Shown: positions 1 to 10,473 of the stretch, piece by piece
Layout: the number at the start of each line of letters is the position of its first letter
Position numbering within the stretch: the first letter of the stretch is position 1
Notes under the pieces: generated by a model
Told to the model about the DNA's origin: nothing
The model's input: only the letters and a program-made list of their open reading frames with translations
Database searches by the model: none
Program-made: the position numbers and the translations under genes
Origin: Thermomonas sp.
GTDB lineage: Bacteria; Pseudomonadota; Gammaproteobacteria; Xanthomonadales; Xanthomonadaceae
Direction of reading: 5' to 3'
Assembly: GCF_023953935.1 (NCBI RefSeq)
Contig: NZ_JAMLIW010000002.1
Span: 186,001-250,000, forward strand
Length of the DNA stretch: 64,000 nucleotides

Positions 1-688
1 CCCGCGGCGCCAGTGCGACCGGGACCACGACCGCGCCCTGCGCCGCCCTCACCGCCGCACTGAAACGCGCCCGCAGCGCTTCCGCGTCCGGCACCCGGCG
101 CTCCGGATACACCGTGGCATCGATCGCGTCGGGCGCAAGCGTGCTGGCAAATCCGCCCATGCGCCGCAGTTCCGAGCGCATGGCTTCCGCCGCGGCGGCG
201 CTGCCCGCGCCGTAGCCCAGCAGCAACAGCCGCTGCCCGTGCGCCGACGCGTCCCGCAGCCGCGCGGACAAGTCTTCAACCGCCAGATAGGAGGCCCCGT
301 AAGGCTTGGCATAGGCCATCGTCACGCCCTGCGCCTGACGCGCCTGCAACCAGCCCTGCGCCTGCTGCCAGCGTGCTTCCTGCGCGGAGACAAACAGCGG
401 CAGGACCGTCACCGTCCGCGCTCCGCGCGCGCGCAGCGCGGCCAAGCGGGTATCCAGCACCGCTTCGCTGCGGGCATCGGTGACATACAGCAACTCGGCA
501 TTGCGGCCCTGCGCGAAGGCTTGGAAGGCATCGCCAATCTCGGCATTGCCGAGGAAACCGCGGTCCGGGGTGATGACCAGCACGCCATTGGCCGGCACCT
601 GCGCGGCGGCAGGCAAAGCGACCACCGCGACAATCAAGAACAGGACGGCGACAAGCGAACGCAACCAGCGCGACTGGGACAGGACCAC
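1..688 (-). CDS. CbiX/SirB chelatase-like exported protein (3' end outside window)
   Basis: Not in the supplied frames as one open frame; I read it directly from the minus strand. A GTG start at 688 gives a protein beginning MVLSQSRWLRSLVAVLF, with a hydrophobic signal-peptide-like segment (about residues 8-25) ending ALPAAAQ. It is followed by an alpha/beta stretch (VLVITPDRGFLGNAEIGDAF, then RGARTVTVLPLFVSAQE) that resembles the conserved parts of CbiX/SirB-type chelatases. The reading frame stays open to the window edge, so the C-terminus is missing. The predicted export is odd for a cytoplasmic tetrapyrrole chelatase and suggests a periplasmic relative of unknown substrate. A good Fur-box match lies 82 bp upstream, which points to iron control. 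The family assignment rests on motif resemblance only. Confidence 0.55.
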   Translation of the reverse strand, partial: MVLSQSRWLRSLVAVLFLIVAVVALPAAAQVPANGVLVITPDRGFLGNAEIGDAFQAFAQGRNAELLYVTDARSEAVLDTRLAALRARGARTVTVLPLFVSAQEARWQQAQGWLQARQAQGVTMAYAKPYGASYLAVEDLSARLRDASAHGQRLLLLGYGAGSAAAAEAMRSELRRMGGFASTLAPDAIDATVYPERRVPDAEALRARFSAAVRAAQGAVVVPVALAPR

Positions 689-769
689 GGGCACTCCTCG
701 GCTTCCAGGGAAATCCCCGTCGCATAGGTGACGAGGGCGGGCGCAGTGTACCGGGAAATTCGCCTAAAT

Positions 770-788
770 GGTATTGATTCTCATTACC
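770..788 (-). promoter_or_regulatory. Putative Fur box
   Basis: On the minus strand the 19-mer GGTAATGAGAATCAATACC matches the classical Fur consensus GATAATGATAATCATTATC at 15 of 19 positions. It lies between the stop of manC and the start of the exported CbiX-like gene, 82 bp upstream of that start, so it most likely controls that gene. Confidence 0.65.
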
Positions 789-835
789 TGACACGGTACC
801 GTTCGGACCACCCCGCCTCGCCCGTTGGCAGGGCT

Positions 836-2239
836 TCAAGTCCGCCCGTACTGGTCCTCGTAGCGCACGATGTCGTCTTCACCCAGATAATCGCCGGACT
901 GGACTTCGATCAGTTCCAGCACGTCCGCACCTGGATTCTCCAGACGGTGCCGCGCCCCGATCGGGATGTAGGCAGACTGGTTGGCGTACAGCTCGAACAC
1001 GTCGTTGTCACGCGTCACCCGCGCGGTGCCGCGCACCACCACCCAGTGCTCGGCGCGGCGCTTGTGCGATTGCAACGACAGCCGCGCGCCCGGCTTGACC
1101 TTGATGCGCTTGACCTGGAAGCCATCGCCCACGTCCACCGAGTCGTAGCTGCCCCAGGGACGGTAAACCTCGCGGTGGAACACGACCTGGCTGCGCTGCG
1201 CGTCCTTCAGCTGCGCGACCACCTCCTTGACCTGCTGAACCCGATCCTTGCGCGCCACCAGCACGGCGTCGGCGGTTTCGACCACCACGATGTCATCCAC
1301 GCCCACCAGCGCCACCATCCGCTGCGCCCAGGCGTAGCTGTTGCGGGAATCAACCGTGATGACTTCGCCACGGCAGGCATTGCCAGAGGCGTCCTGGGCG
1401 CTCACGTCCCACAGCGACGACCACGAGCCGACGTCGTTCCAGCCGAAGTTCACCGGCAACACCATCGCGGCATCGGTGTGTTCCATCACCGCGTAGTCGA
1501 TCGAATCGGACGGGCAGTCGGCGAATGCGATCTTGTCCAGACGGATGAAATCGCCATCGCGCGCGGCGGTGGCATGGGCCGCGCGTACCGCTGCCGCGAT
1601 CGCGGGCCGGAAGCGCTGCAACTCCTCCAGGAAGCGCGAGGCGCGCAGCAGGAACATGCCGCTGTTCCAGAAGAAATCACCGCTCGCAAGATAGCCCTGT
1701 GCGGTGGCCGCATCGGGCTTCTCGACGAAGCGCAGCACCTTGCGCACGCCCTCGCCGGACGCCGCCTGGATGTATCCGAAGCCGGTTTCCGGCGCGGTCG
1801 GCACGATCCCGAAGGTCACCAGCGCGCCCGCTTCCGCCGCCGGGCTGGCCACGCGCACCGCCTCCCGGAACGCGGCCGGATCGCGCACCACATGATCCGA
1901 AGGCAGCACCAGCAACAACGGGTCCTCGCCGCCGGCCATCGCCTGCAACGCCGCAGCAGCGATGGCCGGCGCGGTATTGCGGCCCAGCGGCTCCAACAGG
2001 ATGGCCGGCACCGGCGCACCGATCTGGCGCAGTTGCTCGGCCACGAGGAAGCGGTGTTCTTCGCCGGCCACGACGATTGGTGCAACATCCGCAATCGCCG
2101 CGACCCGCTGCCAGGTCGCCTGCAGCATGGTCTCCTCGCCAGCCAGCGGCAGGAACTGCTTCGGATAGGCTTCCCGCGACAACGGCCACAGGCGGGTCCC
2201 CGACCCGCCGGACAGCAAGACCGGCTGCAATGTCATCAT
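836..2239 (-). CDS. manC: Mannose-1-phosphate guanylyltransferase / mannose-6-phosphate isomerase
   Basis: Bifunctional enzyme of 467 residues. The N-terminal nucleotidyltransferase makes GDP-mannose from mannose-1-phosphate and GTP. The C-terminal cupin domain interconverts mannose-6-phosphate and fructose-6-phosphate. The start region carries the signature LLSGGSGTRLWPLSRE, followed by LPSDHVV and FVEKP. The cupin part contains RPWGSYDSVD and SLQSHKRRAEHWVVV. Length and domain order match the ManC/AlgA/XanB family that feeds exopolysaccharide and LPS sugars. Two adjacent ATGs (2239, 2236) are possible starts, with AAAGGA upstream. It is divergent from amgK with only about 50 bp between. The frame is open far upstream, but the conserved N-terminus begins here. 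Confidence 0.95.
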   Translation of the reverse strand: MMTLQPVLLSGGSGTRLWPLSREAYPKQFLPLAGEETMLQATWQRVAAIADVAPIVVAGEEHRFLVAEQLRQIGAPVPAILLEPLGRNTAPAIAAAALQAMAGGEDPLLLVLPSDHVVRDPAAFREAVRVASPAAEAGALVTFGIVPTAPETGFGYIQAASGEGVRKVLRFVEKPDAATAQGYLASGDFFWNSGMFLLRASRFLEELQRFRPAIAAAVRAAHATAARDGDFIRLDKIAFADCPSDSIDYAVMEHTDAAMVLPVNFGWNDVGSWSSLWDVSAQDASGNACRGEVITVDSRNSYAWAQRMVALVGVDDIVVVETADAVLVARKDRVQQVKEVVAQLKDAQRSQVVFHREVYRPWGSYDSVDVGDGFQVKRIKVKPGARLSLQSHKRRAEHWVVVRGTARVTRDNDVFELYANQSAYIPIGARHRLENPGADVLELIEVQSGDYLGEDDIVRYEDQYGRT

Positions 2240-2290
2240 TTGCTCTGGATTCCTTTCGCTTGTGACTCCGCGCCAGTTTACCCTTGACCC

Positions 2291-4014
<1,724 letters not shown>

Positions 4015-4083
4015 GGGTGATCGAAACGATGCCTCACCTCGGCTCCCGCTAAGCGAACCGCAGTTTCGAAATTCCGCCGACCC

Positions 4084-6975
4084 TCATTGCAAGCGCGCCA
4101 GCCCGGCCTGGGCGCGCCGCAGCACCGGCAACTCAAGATCGGCCTCCTTCCAGAGCGCCAGCAGCTCAGAATAGGCGCGGGCGGCACCCGCGCGATCCCC
4201 GGCGCGTGCCAACGCTTCGGCCAAGCGCAAACGCGCCATCGGACCGACCGGCAGGTTCATGGCCAGCCCACGGTGCGCGAGGATGCGCTGGAACTCGGAG
4301 ATGGCCTTTTGCTCATTCCCGGCGGCCACATGGGCTTCGCCGCGCATGTAGATCGGGTACAGCGTGGTCCACCACAGCGGGCTGGAGCGTGTGACCCCCA
4401 ACTCGAATGGCGCAGCGGCGCGCAGCAGTGTGAGCGCCGCATCCGCATCACCGCGATTCAGTGCCAACCGGGCGCGCAATGTGGGCAGGTAGTTGAACTG
4501 GACGAAGGTATCCTCAGGATAATCGCGCGCCAGTTGCGCAACCAGCGGCGTGGCTTGCGCGGTATCGCCGATCACGGCATAGGCCAGTGCGGCGCCGTAC
4601 AGCACATCCCGCGACGGCACCCGCGCCAGTGCCGCCTTGGCGTCTTGCCTGGCCGCGTCCGGCTGTCCGTACAGGGCTTCGCGCACGGCAGACATCGCCA
4701 GATAAGTGGCGCTGGGTTCCTGCCCTCCTGTTCGCAGCGATGTGGCCATCGCCTGCTCCGACAGCCGCCGCGCATCCCGCAGCCGGCCGTGATACGCCGC
4801 GGTTTCGGCCTCGCTGGCCAGCAGTTGATCCTCGATGCCAGGCAATCCGCTGGCCGCGGCCACCTGCTGTGCCATGCCTGCCGTGTCCCCGCTCAGAAAG
4901 GCCAATTGGTAAAGATCAAGGATGAAAAAAGACGACGCTTGGAGCTGACGCTTGCGGGCGTTGGCGTAAGCCGCACGGGCCGCATCGAAGCGATCCAGCG
5001 CAATGTCGGCATCCATCAGGAAGGCGTAGGGGAAGGCGTTGGCGGGGGCCAGGCGAATCGCGTCGAGCGCCTGCATCCGGGCGCGTTCGTATTCACCGAG
5101 CACCGGATAGATCGAACCGGCCAGCAGGATGCGCGGCATCGTCGCGCGCGGATAGGCCTGGATCCAGGCCAGGCTGGCCTGCACGGCGCTGTTGATATCG
5201 CCATTGCCGCTGCGCCCGTAACGGGCAACGATGAAATAGCGCTCCGCTTCGCTGACGTTGCTGCGCAATGCATAGGCGCGGCGCGCGTAGTCGGCGGCGA
5301 TGCGCGATTCGCCCAGAGTGGTGTATTCGATCGTGAGCGCCCCGTACGCCAACGCAAAATCGGGGTCGAGTGCGATGGCCCGCTTGAACAGCGGGATGGC
5401 CTGGGTGGAATCACGGTGGGTCCACAGCACCCGCATGCCCTGGCTGTAGGCCTTGAGCGCGTCCAGCGACGGCGTGGTGGCCTGCTCCAGCGGTGTATCG
5501 AAACGGCGCACGCTGCTCAAAGCCTCGCCCAGGTGGCCACGCAGGCGGGATGCAAGGCTTCCCAGCGTGGCAAGCACGCGGCTCTTGCCTGCCGCTTCGC
5601 TCTCGGTGCTGGCGAGGGTTTCGCCGTTGGCGCAGTCTCGCGCCCGCAGGGTGAGCTGATAGGGGGCCCCGACTTGCGCGATCGTGCCTTCGATCACCGC
5701 CGCACCGCCCACGCGCTGGCACAGGTCCAGTGCGGTGGCGGCATCCAGCCGCGCATCGGACCTTCGGCCCATCATCACCAGCGCCTGCCGCACCCGGTCC
5801 TCGGTGACGATGCTCAAAAATGGAGATTGCTCGAGCTGGATCGACAGGCCCTGTCGCAGCGAGTCATCGAAAACCGGATCGCCGGTGCGATTGTCGAATT
5901 CGGCCAGCACGACCGTGTCACGGTCGGTCAGCGCGCGTGCCGGAGGACGCAGGAAACCCCAGGTCGCCACGCCGATGACTGCAAGCACCGCCACGGCCAA
6001 GGCGAACCGGCGGACCTGCGGCGACCGCCAGCCGGATGCCGGCGCGGCCTCCACCGCTGCCAGCGCTTGTGCCAGTTCGGTGGCCGTTTGCCAACGCTGG
6101 GCAGGATCCTCCTGCAGGCAGCGCGCGATGATGGTTGCGAGCGGCCGCGACGGAATCGGTGCGCCGGCCTGCCCCACCCGGCTTCCGGTCAGCATTTCAT
6201 GCAGGACGCAGCCGAAGGAATAGATGTCCGAGCGGGGGTCGGCTGGCTGGCCCTTGCGTTGCTCGGGCGAAGCGTAGGCCGGCGTGCCCATGACGTTGCC
6301 GATCGCGGTGGTGGATTCATCGGCATGAAACCGGGCCAGCCCGAAATCCAGAATCTTGATCCCGGACCCGGCCAGCATGATGTTGCCCGGCTTCAGGTCG
6401 CGATGCGTGATCCCCTTGGCGTGCGCCGCCGCCAGCCCGGCGAGGATCTGCGCGGCGCAGGCCAGCGCATCGTGCACCGACAGCGCACCCTGCAGCAGCC
6501 GCGCGGCCAGGGTGTCGCCCTCGATCAGCTCCATCACCATGTAATCCGGACCAACGTCATGCAACGCGCAGATGTTGGGATGGTTCAACGCCGCAATCGC
6601 CCGCTGCTCGTCGCGAAACCGGGCGCCAAACCGCTCCTGCACGCGCTTGATGGCGACGCTGCGGCCCAGGCGGGTGTCGGTGGCTCGATACACCTCGCCC
6701 ATCCCGCCTTTGCCCAGGCTGCCCTCGATGCGGTACGGCCCCAGCAGCGTGCCAACGGGCCACGCCGCCTGCGCGGGCCCAGAGGGCAGAGACAGCGCAT
6801 CCAATGCCGGCGGGCGATCCAGGAACACGGCGTCGGTGTCCTGCGCGAGCAGGGATTCCACTTCCCGCCGCAGCTCAGGTGTGGTCTGTTCCAGCAGCGC
6901 GGCGCGCGCCTCGGCGCCGGCCTCGCGGACCGCGTGGTAGAGCTCGGCGATCTGCTGGAAACGCCGCGGATCCAT
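4084..6975 (-). CDS. Transmembrane serine/threonine protein kinase with TPR-like C-terminus
   Basis: A 963-residue Hanks-type kinase. The glycine-rich loop is LGKGGMGEVYRATD (about 87-100), with Lys110, the catalytic loop THRDLKPGN (190-198), DFG (210-212) and YASPEQ. A single membrane helix near residue 330 is followed by a long helical region with TPR-like repeats, probably periplasmic. It lies directly downstream of an ECF sigma gene on the same strand, about 114 bp away. Sigma/kinase pairs of this type (ECF43-like, for example EcfK-PknS of Xanthomonas and EcfP-PknT of Vibrio) are known, and there the kinase phosphorylates and activates the sigma factor. I infer the same here, with the TPR region as a sensor. 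A long open frame on the opposite strand is a GC-driven shadow. Confidence 0.9.
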   Translation of the reverse strand: MDPRRFQQIAELYHAVREAGAEARAALLEQTTPELRREVESLLAQDTDAVFLDRPPALDALSLPSGPAQAAWPVGTLLGPYRIEGSLGKGGMGEVYRATDTRLGRSVAIKRVQERFGARFRDEQRAIAALNHPNICALHDVGPDYMVMELIEGDTLAARLLQGALSVHDALACAAQILAGLAAAHAKGITHRDLKPGNIMLAGSGIKILDFGLARFHADESTTAIGNVMGTPAYASPEQRKGQPADPRSDIYSFGCVLHEMLTGSRVGQAGAPIPSRPLATIIARCLQEDPAQRWQTATELAQALAAVEAAPASGWRSPQVRRFALAVAVLAVIGVATWGFLRPPARALTDRDTVVLAEFDNRTGDPVFDDSLRQGLSIQLEQSPFLSIVTEDRVRQALVMMGRRSDARLDAATALDLCQRVGGAAVIEGTIAQVGAPYQLTLRARDCANGETLASTESEAAGKSRVLATLGSLASRLRGHLGEALSSVRRFDTPLEQATTPSLDALKAYSQGMRVLWTHRDSTQAIPLFKRAIALDPDFALAYGALTIEYTTLGESRIAADYARRAYALRSNVSEAERYFIVARYGRSGNGDINSAVQASLAWIQAYPRATMPRILLAGSIYPVLGEYERARMQALDAIRLAPANAFPYAFLMDADIALDRFDAARAAYANARKRQLQASSFFILDLYQLAFLSGDTAGMAQQVAAASGLPGIEDQLLASEAETAAYHGRLRDARRLSEQAMATSLRTGGQEPSATYLAMSAVREALYGQPDAARQDAKAALARVPSRDVLYGAALAYAVIGDTAQATPLVAQLARDYPEDTFVQFNYLPTLRARLALNRGDADAALTLLRAAAPFELGVTRSSPLWWTTLYPIYMRGEAHVAAGNEQKAISEFQRILAHRGLAMNLPVGPMARLRLAEALARAGDRAGAARAYSELLALWKEADLELPVLRRAQAGLARLQ

Positions 6976-7089
6976 GGCGCGTCAATCCCTTGAAGAAAGG
7001 TCTGAACAGGTTGTTCCGGCGATCGTTCCGGCGCCGGCGGTCACGCTTGACCGGCCAAGGCAACGCTGATTTTCCAGCGCATCCCTGAA

Positions 7090-7659
7090 TCAAATCTCCC
7101 CGCGCAATTCCCGCAGCAGCCAGGCCTTGGCCAGATCCCAATCGCGCCGCACCGTGCGCGGCGACACCTCCAGCAGCGCGGCCACTTCGTCCTCGCCCAA
7201 GCCGCCAAAATAGCGCAACTCGACCACCTTGGCCTGGCGCGGCGCCACCTGTGCAAACGCGGTCAGCGCGTCATCCAGGGCCAGCAGGGTCGGATCCGGC
7301 GTTTCCGGCACCAGCGCCGCCTCGTCCAGCATCACGTGCACGACGCCCGCCCCGCGCTTGTCGGCGTCCCGGGCGCGTGCGGCGTCCACCAGGATCCGCC
7401 GCATCATCTGCGCGGCCACGGCGAAAAACTGCGCCCGGTCACGCCAGTCGACGGCCGCCGCATTGGTCAGCCGCAGGTAGGCTTCGTTGACCAATGCGGT
7501 GGTTTGCAGGGTGTCCGGCTTGCGCTCGGCGCGCATGTGGCGGTGGGCGATCCGGTGCAGTTCGGCGTACACCTGCTCGGTCAGCGCGGCCAGCGCCGCC
7601 TCGTCGCCGCCGGTCCAGGCTTTCAGCAACCCGGTGACGTCGGCCGCTGGATCAGCCAC
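7090..7659 (-). CDS. ECF-type RNA polymerase sigma factor (kinase-linked)
   Basis: Sigma-70 family ECF protein of 189 residues. Region 2 includes VNEAYLRL and RRILVDAAR. Region 4 includes ELRYFGGLGEDEVAALL and the recognition helix SPRTVRRDW. It fits the TIGR02999-type ECF sigma factors often encoded beside serine/threonine kinases. I chose the GTG at 7659 because it follows GGAGG-like sequence and gives the usual family length; the open frame continues well upstream without family character. No anti-sigma gene is nearby, which fits control by the adjacent kinase rather than by sequestration. The divergent neighbour, a GDSL autotransporter, is a possible target, but that is inference. Confidence 0.88.
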   Translation of the reverse strand: MADPAADVTGLLKAWTGGDEAALAALTEQVYAELHRIAHRHMRAERKPDTLQTTALVNEAYLRLTNAAAVDWRDRAQFFAVAAQMMRRILVDAARARDADKRGAGVVHVMLDEAALVPETPDPTLLALDDALTAFAQVAPRQAKVVELRYFGGLGEDEVAALLEVSPRTVRRDWDLAKAWLLRELRGEI

Positions 7660-7780
7660 GGCCTGCCTCCGCGGCGCGCCCACGGGAAATTTCACCGGCG
7701 ATGGCCACTTTCGGCCTCGGCTTGCGCCTTTGCCCTGTGAGGGAGGACACCCAAGTCGCCCCGCCATCGAGGAAATCACG

Positions 7781-9685
7781 ATGAAACACCGCAAAACCTC
7801 CATCGCCACGGCATTGGCGAGTATAGCCATCCCGACCGCACTGGCGATCGCCAGCCCCGCCGCGCAGGCGCAGTCCGCCACGCCGGCCAACTCGCCCTAT
7901 GCCGGCCTGTTCGACAACATGGTGGTGTATGGCGACAGTTTCAGCGATGGCGGCAATTTCTCGCTCGCCATGGGCTATCCGGAAGCATCGCGCTTCACCA
8001 CCAATCCGGGTCTGGTGGCGGTGGAATACTTCGCCCACTACTTCGGCATGCCGCTGGCGGCATCGGAACAAGGCGGCGGCAATTACGCGTTTGCCTTCGC
8101 CAGCGTTCGTGAACCCTCGCCCGGCGTGCCCTCGCTGCCCGAGCAGCTGGCGATGAGCCTGCAGGCCAACGGTGGCAAGGCCGACCCGAGGACGCTGTAC
8201 ACGATCGTCGGCGGCGCCAATGACGTGTTCACCAACTTCACCTCGGTGGGAATGGGGCTGCTGACCCCGGAAGAAGCCGCCGCCAATCTCAAGCTGGATG
8301 CGCAGGCCGAACTCGACATGCTCCACCAGCTGGAGCAGGCCGGCGCGCGCTACGTGATGGTGTTCAACCTGCCCGATCTAGGGCTGTCGCCCGACATCGT
8401 CGCGCTGGGCCCCGATGTGGCCGCACAGCTCACCGAAATGACCCGGATCTACAACGACGCGCTCAACGCCGGGCTGGGGAATACCGGGCTCAACGTGATT
8501 CCGGTCAATACGTTCGGGCTGTTCAGCGAATTCGTCGCCGACCCGTCGCGCTACGGCCTGGGCAATGTCACCGATGCAGCCTGCGGCGCTGGCTCGCTGG
8601 CGGTGGACTGCGGGCCGCAAGGCTCCGGCATGCCCTACACCTATGCGTTGGGCACCGAGATGACGTATCTGTTCGCGGATTTCGGCCACCCCGGCACCGC
8701 CGCGCACAAGATGCTGGCGCAGTACGCACAATCCATAGTGATAGCGCCCGGACAGATGTCGCTGCTGGGCGAGGCGCCGCTGCAATTCGGCAACGACGTG
8801 CAACATGGGGCACTGGATCAGGCCCTGCTCCGGACTGCGGATGCCTCCTCCGGGTGGCGTCCGTGGATCCGTTTCAGCCATATGCGCGATCGCTTCGATG
8901 CACAGGTGAATTCGCCGGCCAACCGCGCCGAATCCAATACCCTGAGCATCGGTGCCGACATCCAGGCCAGCCCGACGCTGACGGCCGGCCTGGCCGTGAG
9001 CCTGGGCCGGCAGCGCGATGCGTTTGCCGGCAATGCCGGCGGCTTCCGGCTCGATGACACCCTCGGCACCGGCTATCTGGCCTGGCGTTCGGAACACGCA
9101 TTTGCGGGCATCGCCGCCAGCTATGGCCAGCTGCGCTTCCGCGACATCCATCGCAATGTCGCGATCGGCCCGGATCTGCGGCGCGAGCGCGGTGACACCT
9201 CCGGCACCCAGGCGGCGCTGACGTTGACCGGCGGTTGGTGGTTCGACATGGGGACGTGGAAAACCGGACCGTTCGCCGATCTGAGCTGGCAGCGCATCCG
9301 CATCGACGGTCATGCGGAAGCGGGCAACGCATCCACCGCCATGTGGTTCGGCCGCCAGCAGCGCCAGGCGATGATCGGCAGTCTCGGCTGGCAGTTGGCG
9401 GCGCGCCTGCCCTCCGGCAGCAAGACCCTGTATCCCTACGCACGCATCGCCTGGCACCACGATGCCAAGGCGGATCCGCGCCTGGTCAGCGCCGGTCTGG
9501 TCAGCATGGCGGGCAGTTTCGCATTGCAGGGCTACAGCCCGGATCGCAACTGGGCCAGCGTGGACCTCGGGCTGGGCTGCGACTTCAGCCCCAACCTGTC
9601 GGGATGGATCGGCTACAGCGGCCGGTTTGCCGACGCCAGCCAGCGTCGGGACAGCGTGAATCTGGGTCTGCGCTTCCAGTTCTGA
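7781..9685 (+). CDS. GDSL-family esterase/lipase autotransporter
   Basis: A 634-residue outer-membrane esterase. A signal peptide ends at about residue 30 (AQA-QS). The passenger is a GDSL hydrolase with VVYGDSFSDGGN (nucleophile Ser53), the GGAND oxyanion block and FGHPGTAAH carrying the Asp/His pair. From about residue 370 the sequence alternates aromatic and small residues as in a type Va autotransporter barrel, and ends in the aromatic-terminated strand LGLRFQF. This is the EstA/ApeE architecture. I chose the ATG at 7781 because GAGGAAA precedes it and the signal peptide follows immediately. It is transcribed away from the ECF sigma gene, with about 120 bp between the two starts. Confidence 0.93.
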   Translation: MKHRKTSIATALASIAIPTALAIASPAAQAQSATPANSPYAGLFDNMVVYGDSFSDGGNFSLAMGYPEASRFTTNPGLVAVEYFAHYFGMPLAASEQGGGNYAFAFASVREPSPGVPSLPEQLAMSLQANGGKADPRTLYTIVGGANDVFTNFTSVGMGLLTPEEAAANLKLDAQAELDMLHQLEQAGARYVMVFNLPDLGLSPDIVALGPDVAAQLTEMTRIYNDALNAGLGNTGLNVIPVNTFGLFSEFVADPSRYGLGNVTDAACGAGSLAVDCGPQGSGMPYTYALGTEMTYLFADFGHPGTAAHKMLAQYAQSIVIAPGQMSLLGEAPLQFGNDVQHGALDQALLRTADASSGWRPWIRFSHMRDRFDAQVNSPANRAESNTLSIGADIQASPTLTAGLAVSLGRQRDAFAGNAGGFRLDDTLGTGYLAWRSEHAFAGIAASYGQLRFRDIHRNVAIGPDLRRERGDTSGTQAALTLTGGWWFDMGTWKTGPFADLSWQRIRIDGHAEAGNASTAMWFGRQQRQAMIGSLGWQLAARLPSGSKTLYPYARIAWHHDAKADPRLVSAGLVSMAGSFALQGYSPDRNWASVDLGLGCDFSPNLSGWIGYSGRFADASQRRDSVNLGLRFQF

Positions 9686-9733
9686 GCGCAGGCAGCGGAG
9701 AGCCTGGGGAGGGCCGGCTTCAACGGCATTCCA

Positions 9734-9753
9734 GCGCGCCAGGGAAGGCGCGC
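9734..9753. terminator. Hairpin between convergent estA-like and hda genes
   Basis: Perfect 7-bp inverted repeat GCGCGCC / GGCGCGC with a 6-base loop, lying between two convergent stop codons. There is no clear T-run on either side, so function as a terminator is only likely from its position. Confidence 0.35.
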
Positions 9754-10473
9754 CTACCCCAGTTCCGGCCCCAGCACCTGGCGCAAAAACGGCACCGTCA
9801 GCCGCCGCTTGGCCACCAGCGATGCGTGATCGAGCCGCTCGAACAGGGCGGCGAGGCTGCCCGGATCGCGGCTGCAGCGTTGCAGCATCCAGTCCAGTGC
9901 GGCGGCGTCGAAATCCAGCCCGCGGGCGGTGGCGCGTGCGCGCAGCATCCGCGCGCGGCCGGCATCGTCCAGCGTCGGCAACTGCCAGCGGGCGCACTGC
10001 GCCAACCGCGAGCGCAGGTCGGGCAGTGCCAGTGGCAGCGCGTCAGGCGCCTCGATCGCGGCGTACAGGCTGCCGCGCCCGGCATCACGCTGGGCGTTGT
10101 GGTGATCGAACAGGGCGATTTCGTCGATGCGCTCCCCGGCTACCGCATCCAGATCGTCCAGCGCCACCAGCTCGGCCGCGACGTCTTGCAGCGCCTCGCC
10201 CACGCGTCCGCGCAAACCGCGCAGGGACAGATAGACCGTGCGCCGGCCGGCCGCCTCGGCTTCTGCGCAGGCCGCCAGCAGCAGGTGGGTCTTGCCGCTG
10301 GAATGCGGGCCGGACAGGAAGATCGGGTCGACATGGCGCCCGAGCGCCAGCGCGCGCAGCTGGTCAAGCAACCCCGTCGGCGCCGCGACGAAGCGCTCGA
10401 AGCGCTGGTCAGGCGGCGCGCGCAGCGCCAGCGGGAGCTGCGAACCGATCGCTTCCACGTCAGGAGGCGTCAT
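9754..10473 (-). CDS. hda: DnaA regulatory inactivator Hda
   Basis: AAA+ protein of 239 residues, homologous to DnaA domain III. With the beta clamp, Hda stimulates ATP hydrolysis on DnaA and prevents over-initiation of replication. Visible features are a clamp-binding-like N-terminus (SQLPLALR), the P-loop LSGPHSSGKTHLL, the Walker B region ALDDLD, and the arginine-rich C-terminal lid. The ATG at 10473 matches the family N-terminus and overlaps the 3' end of the upstream permease gene by 14 bp, so the two are probably co-transcribed. Confidence 0.92.
   Translation of the reverse strand: MTPPDVEAIGSQLPLALRAPPDQRFERFVAAPTGLLDQLRALALGRHVDPIFLSGPHSSGKTHLLLAACAEAEAAGRRTVYLSLRGLRGRVGEALQDVAAELVALDDLDAVAGERIDEIALFDHHNAQRDAGRGSLYAAIEAPDALPLALPDLRSRLAQCARWQLPTLDDAGRARMLRARATARGLDFDAAALDWMLQRCSRDPGSLAALFERLDHASLVAKRRLTVPFLRQVLGPELG

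Noticed and set aside
4087-6993. 968-residue open frame on the plus strand opposite the kinase gene
   Set aside because: It mirrors a clear kinase in the other strand, has no domain motif, and is rich in Arg/Gly/His as GC-rich antisense frames are.
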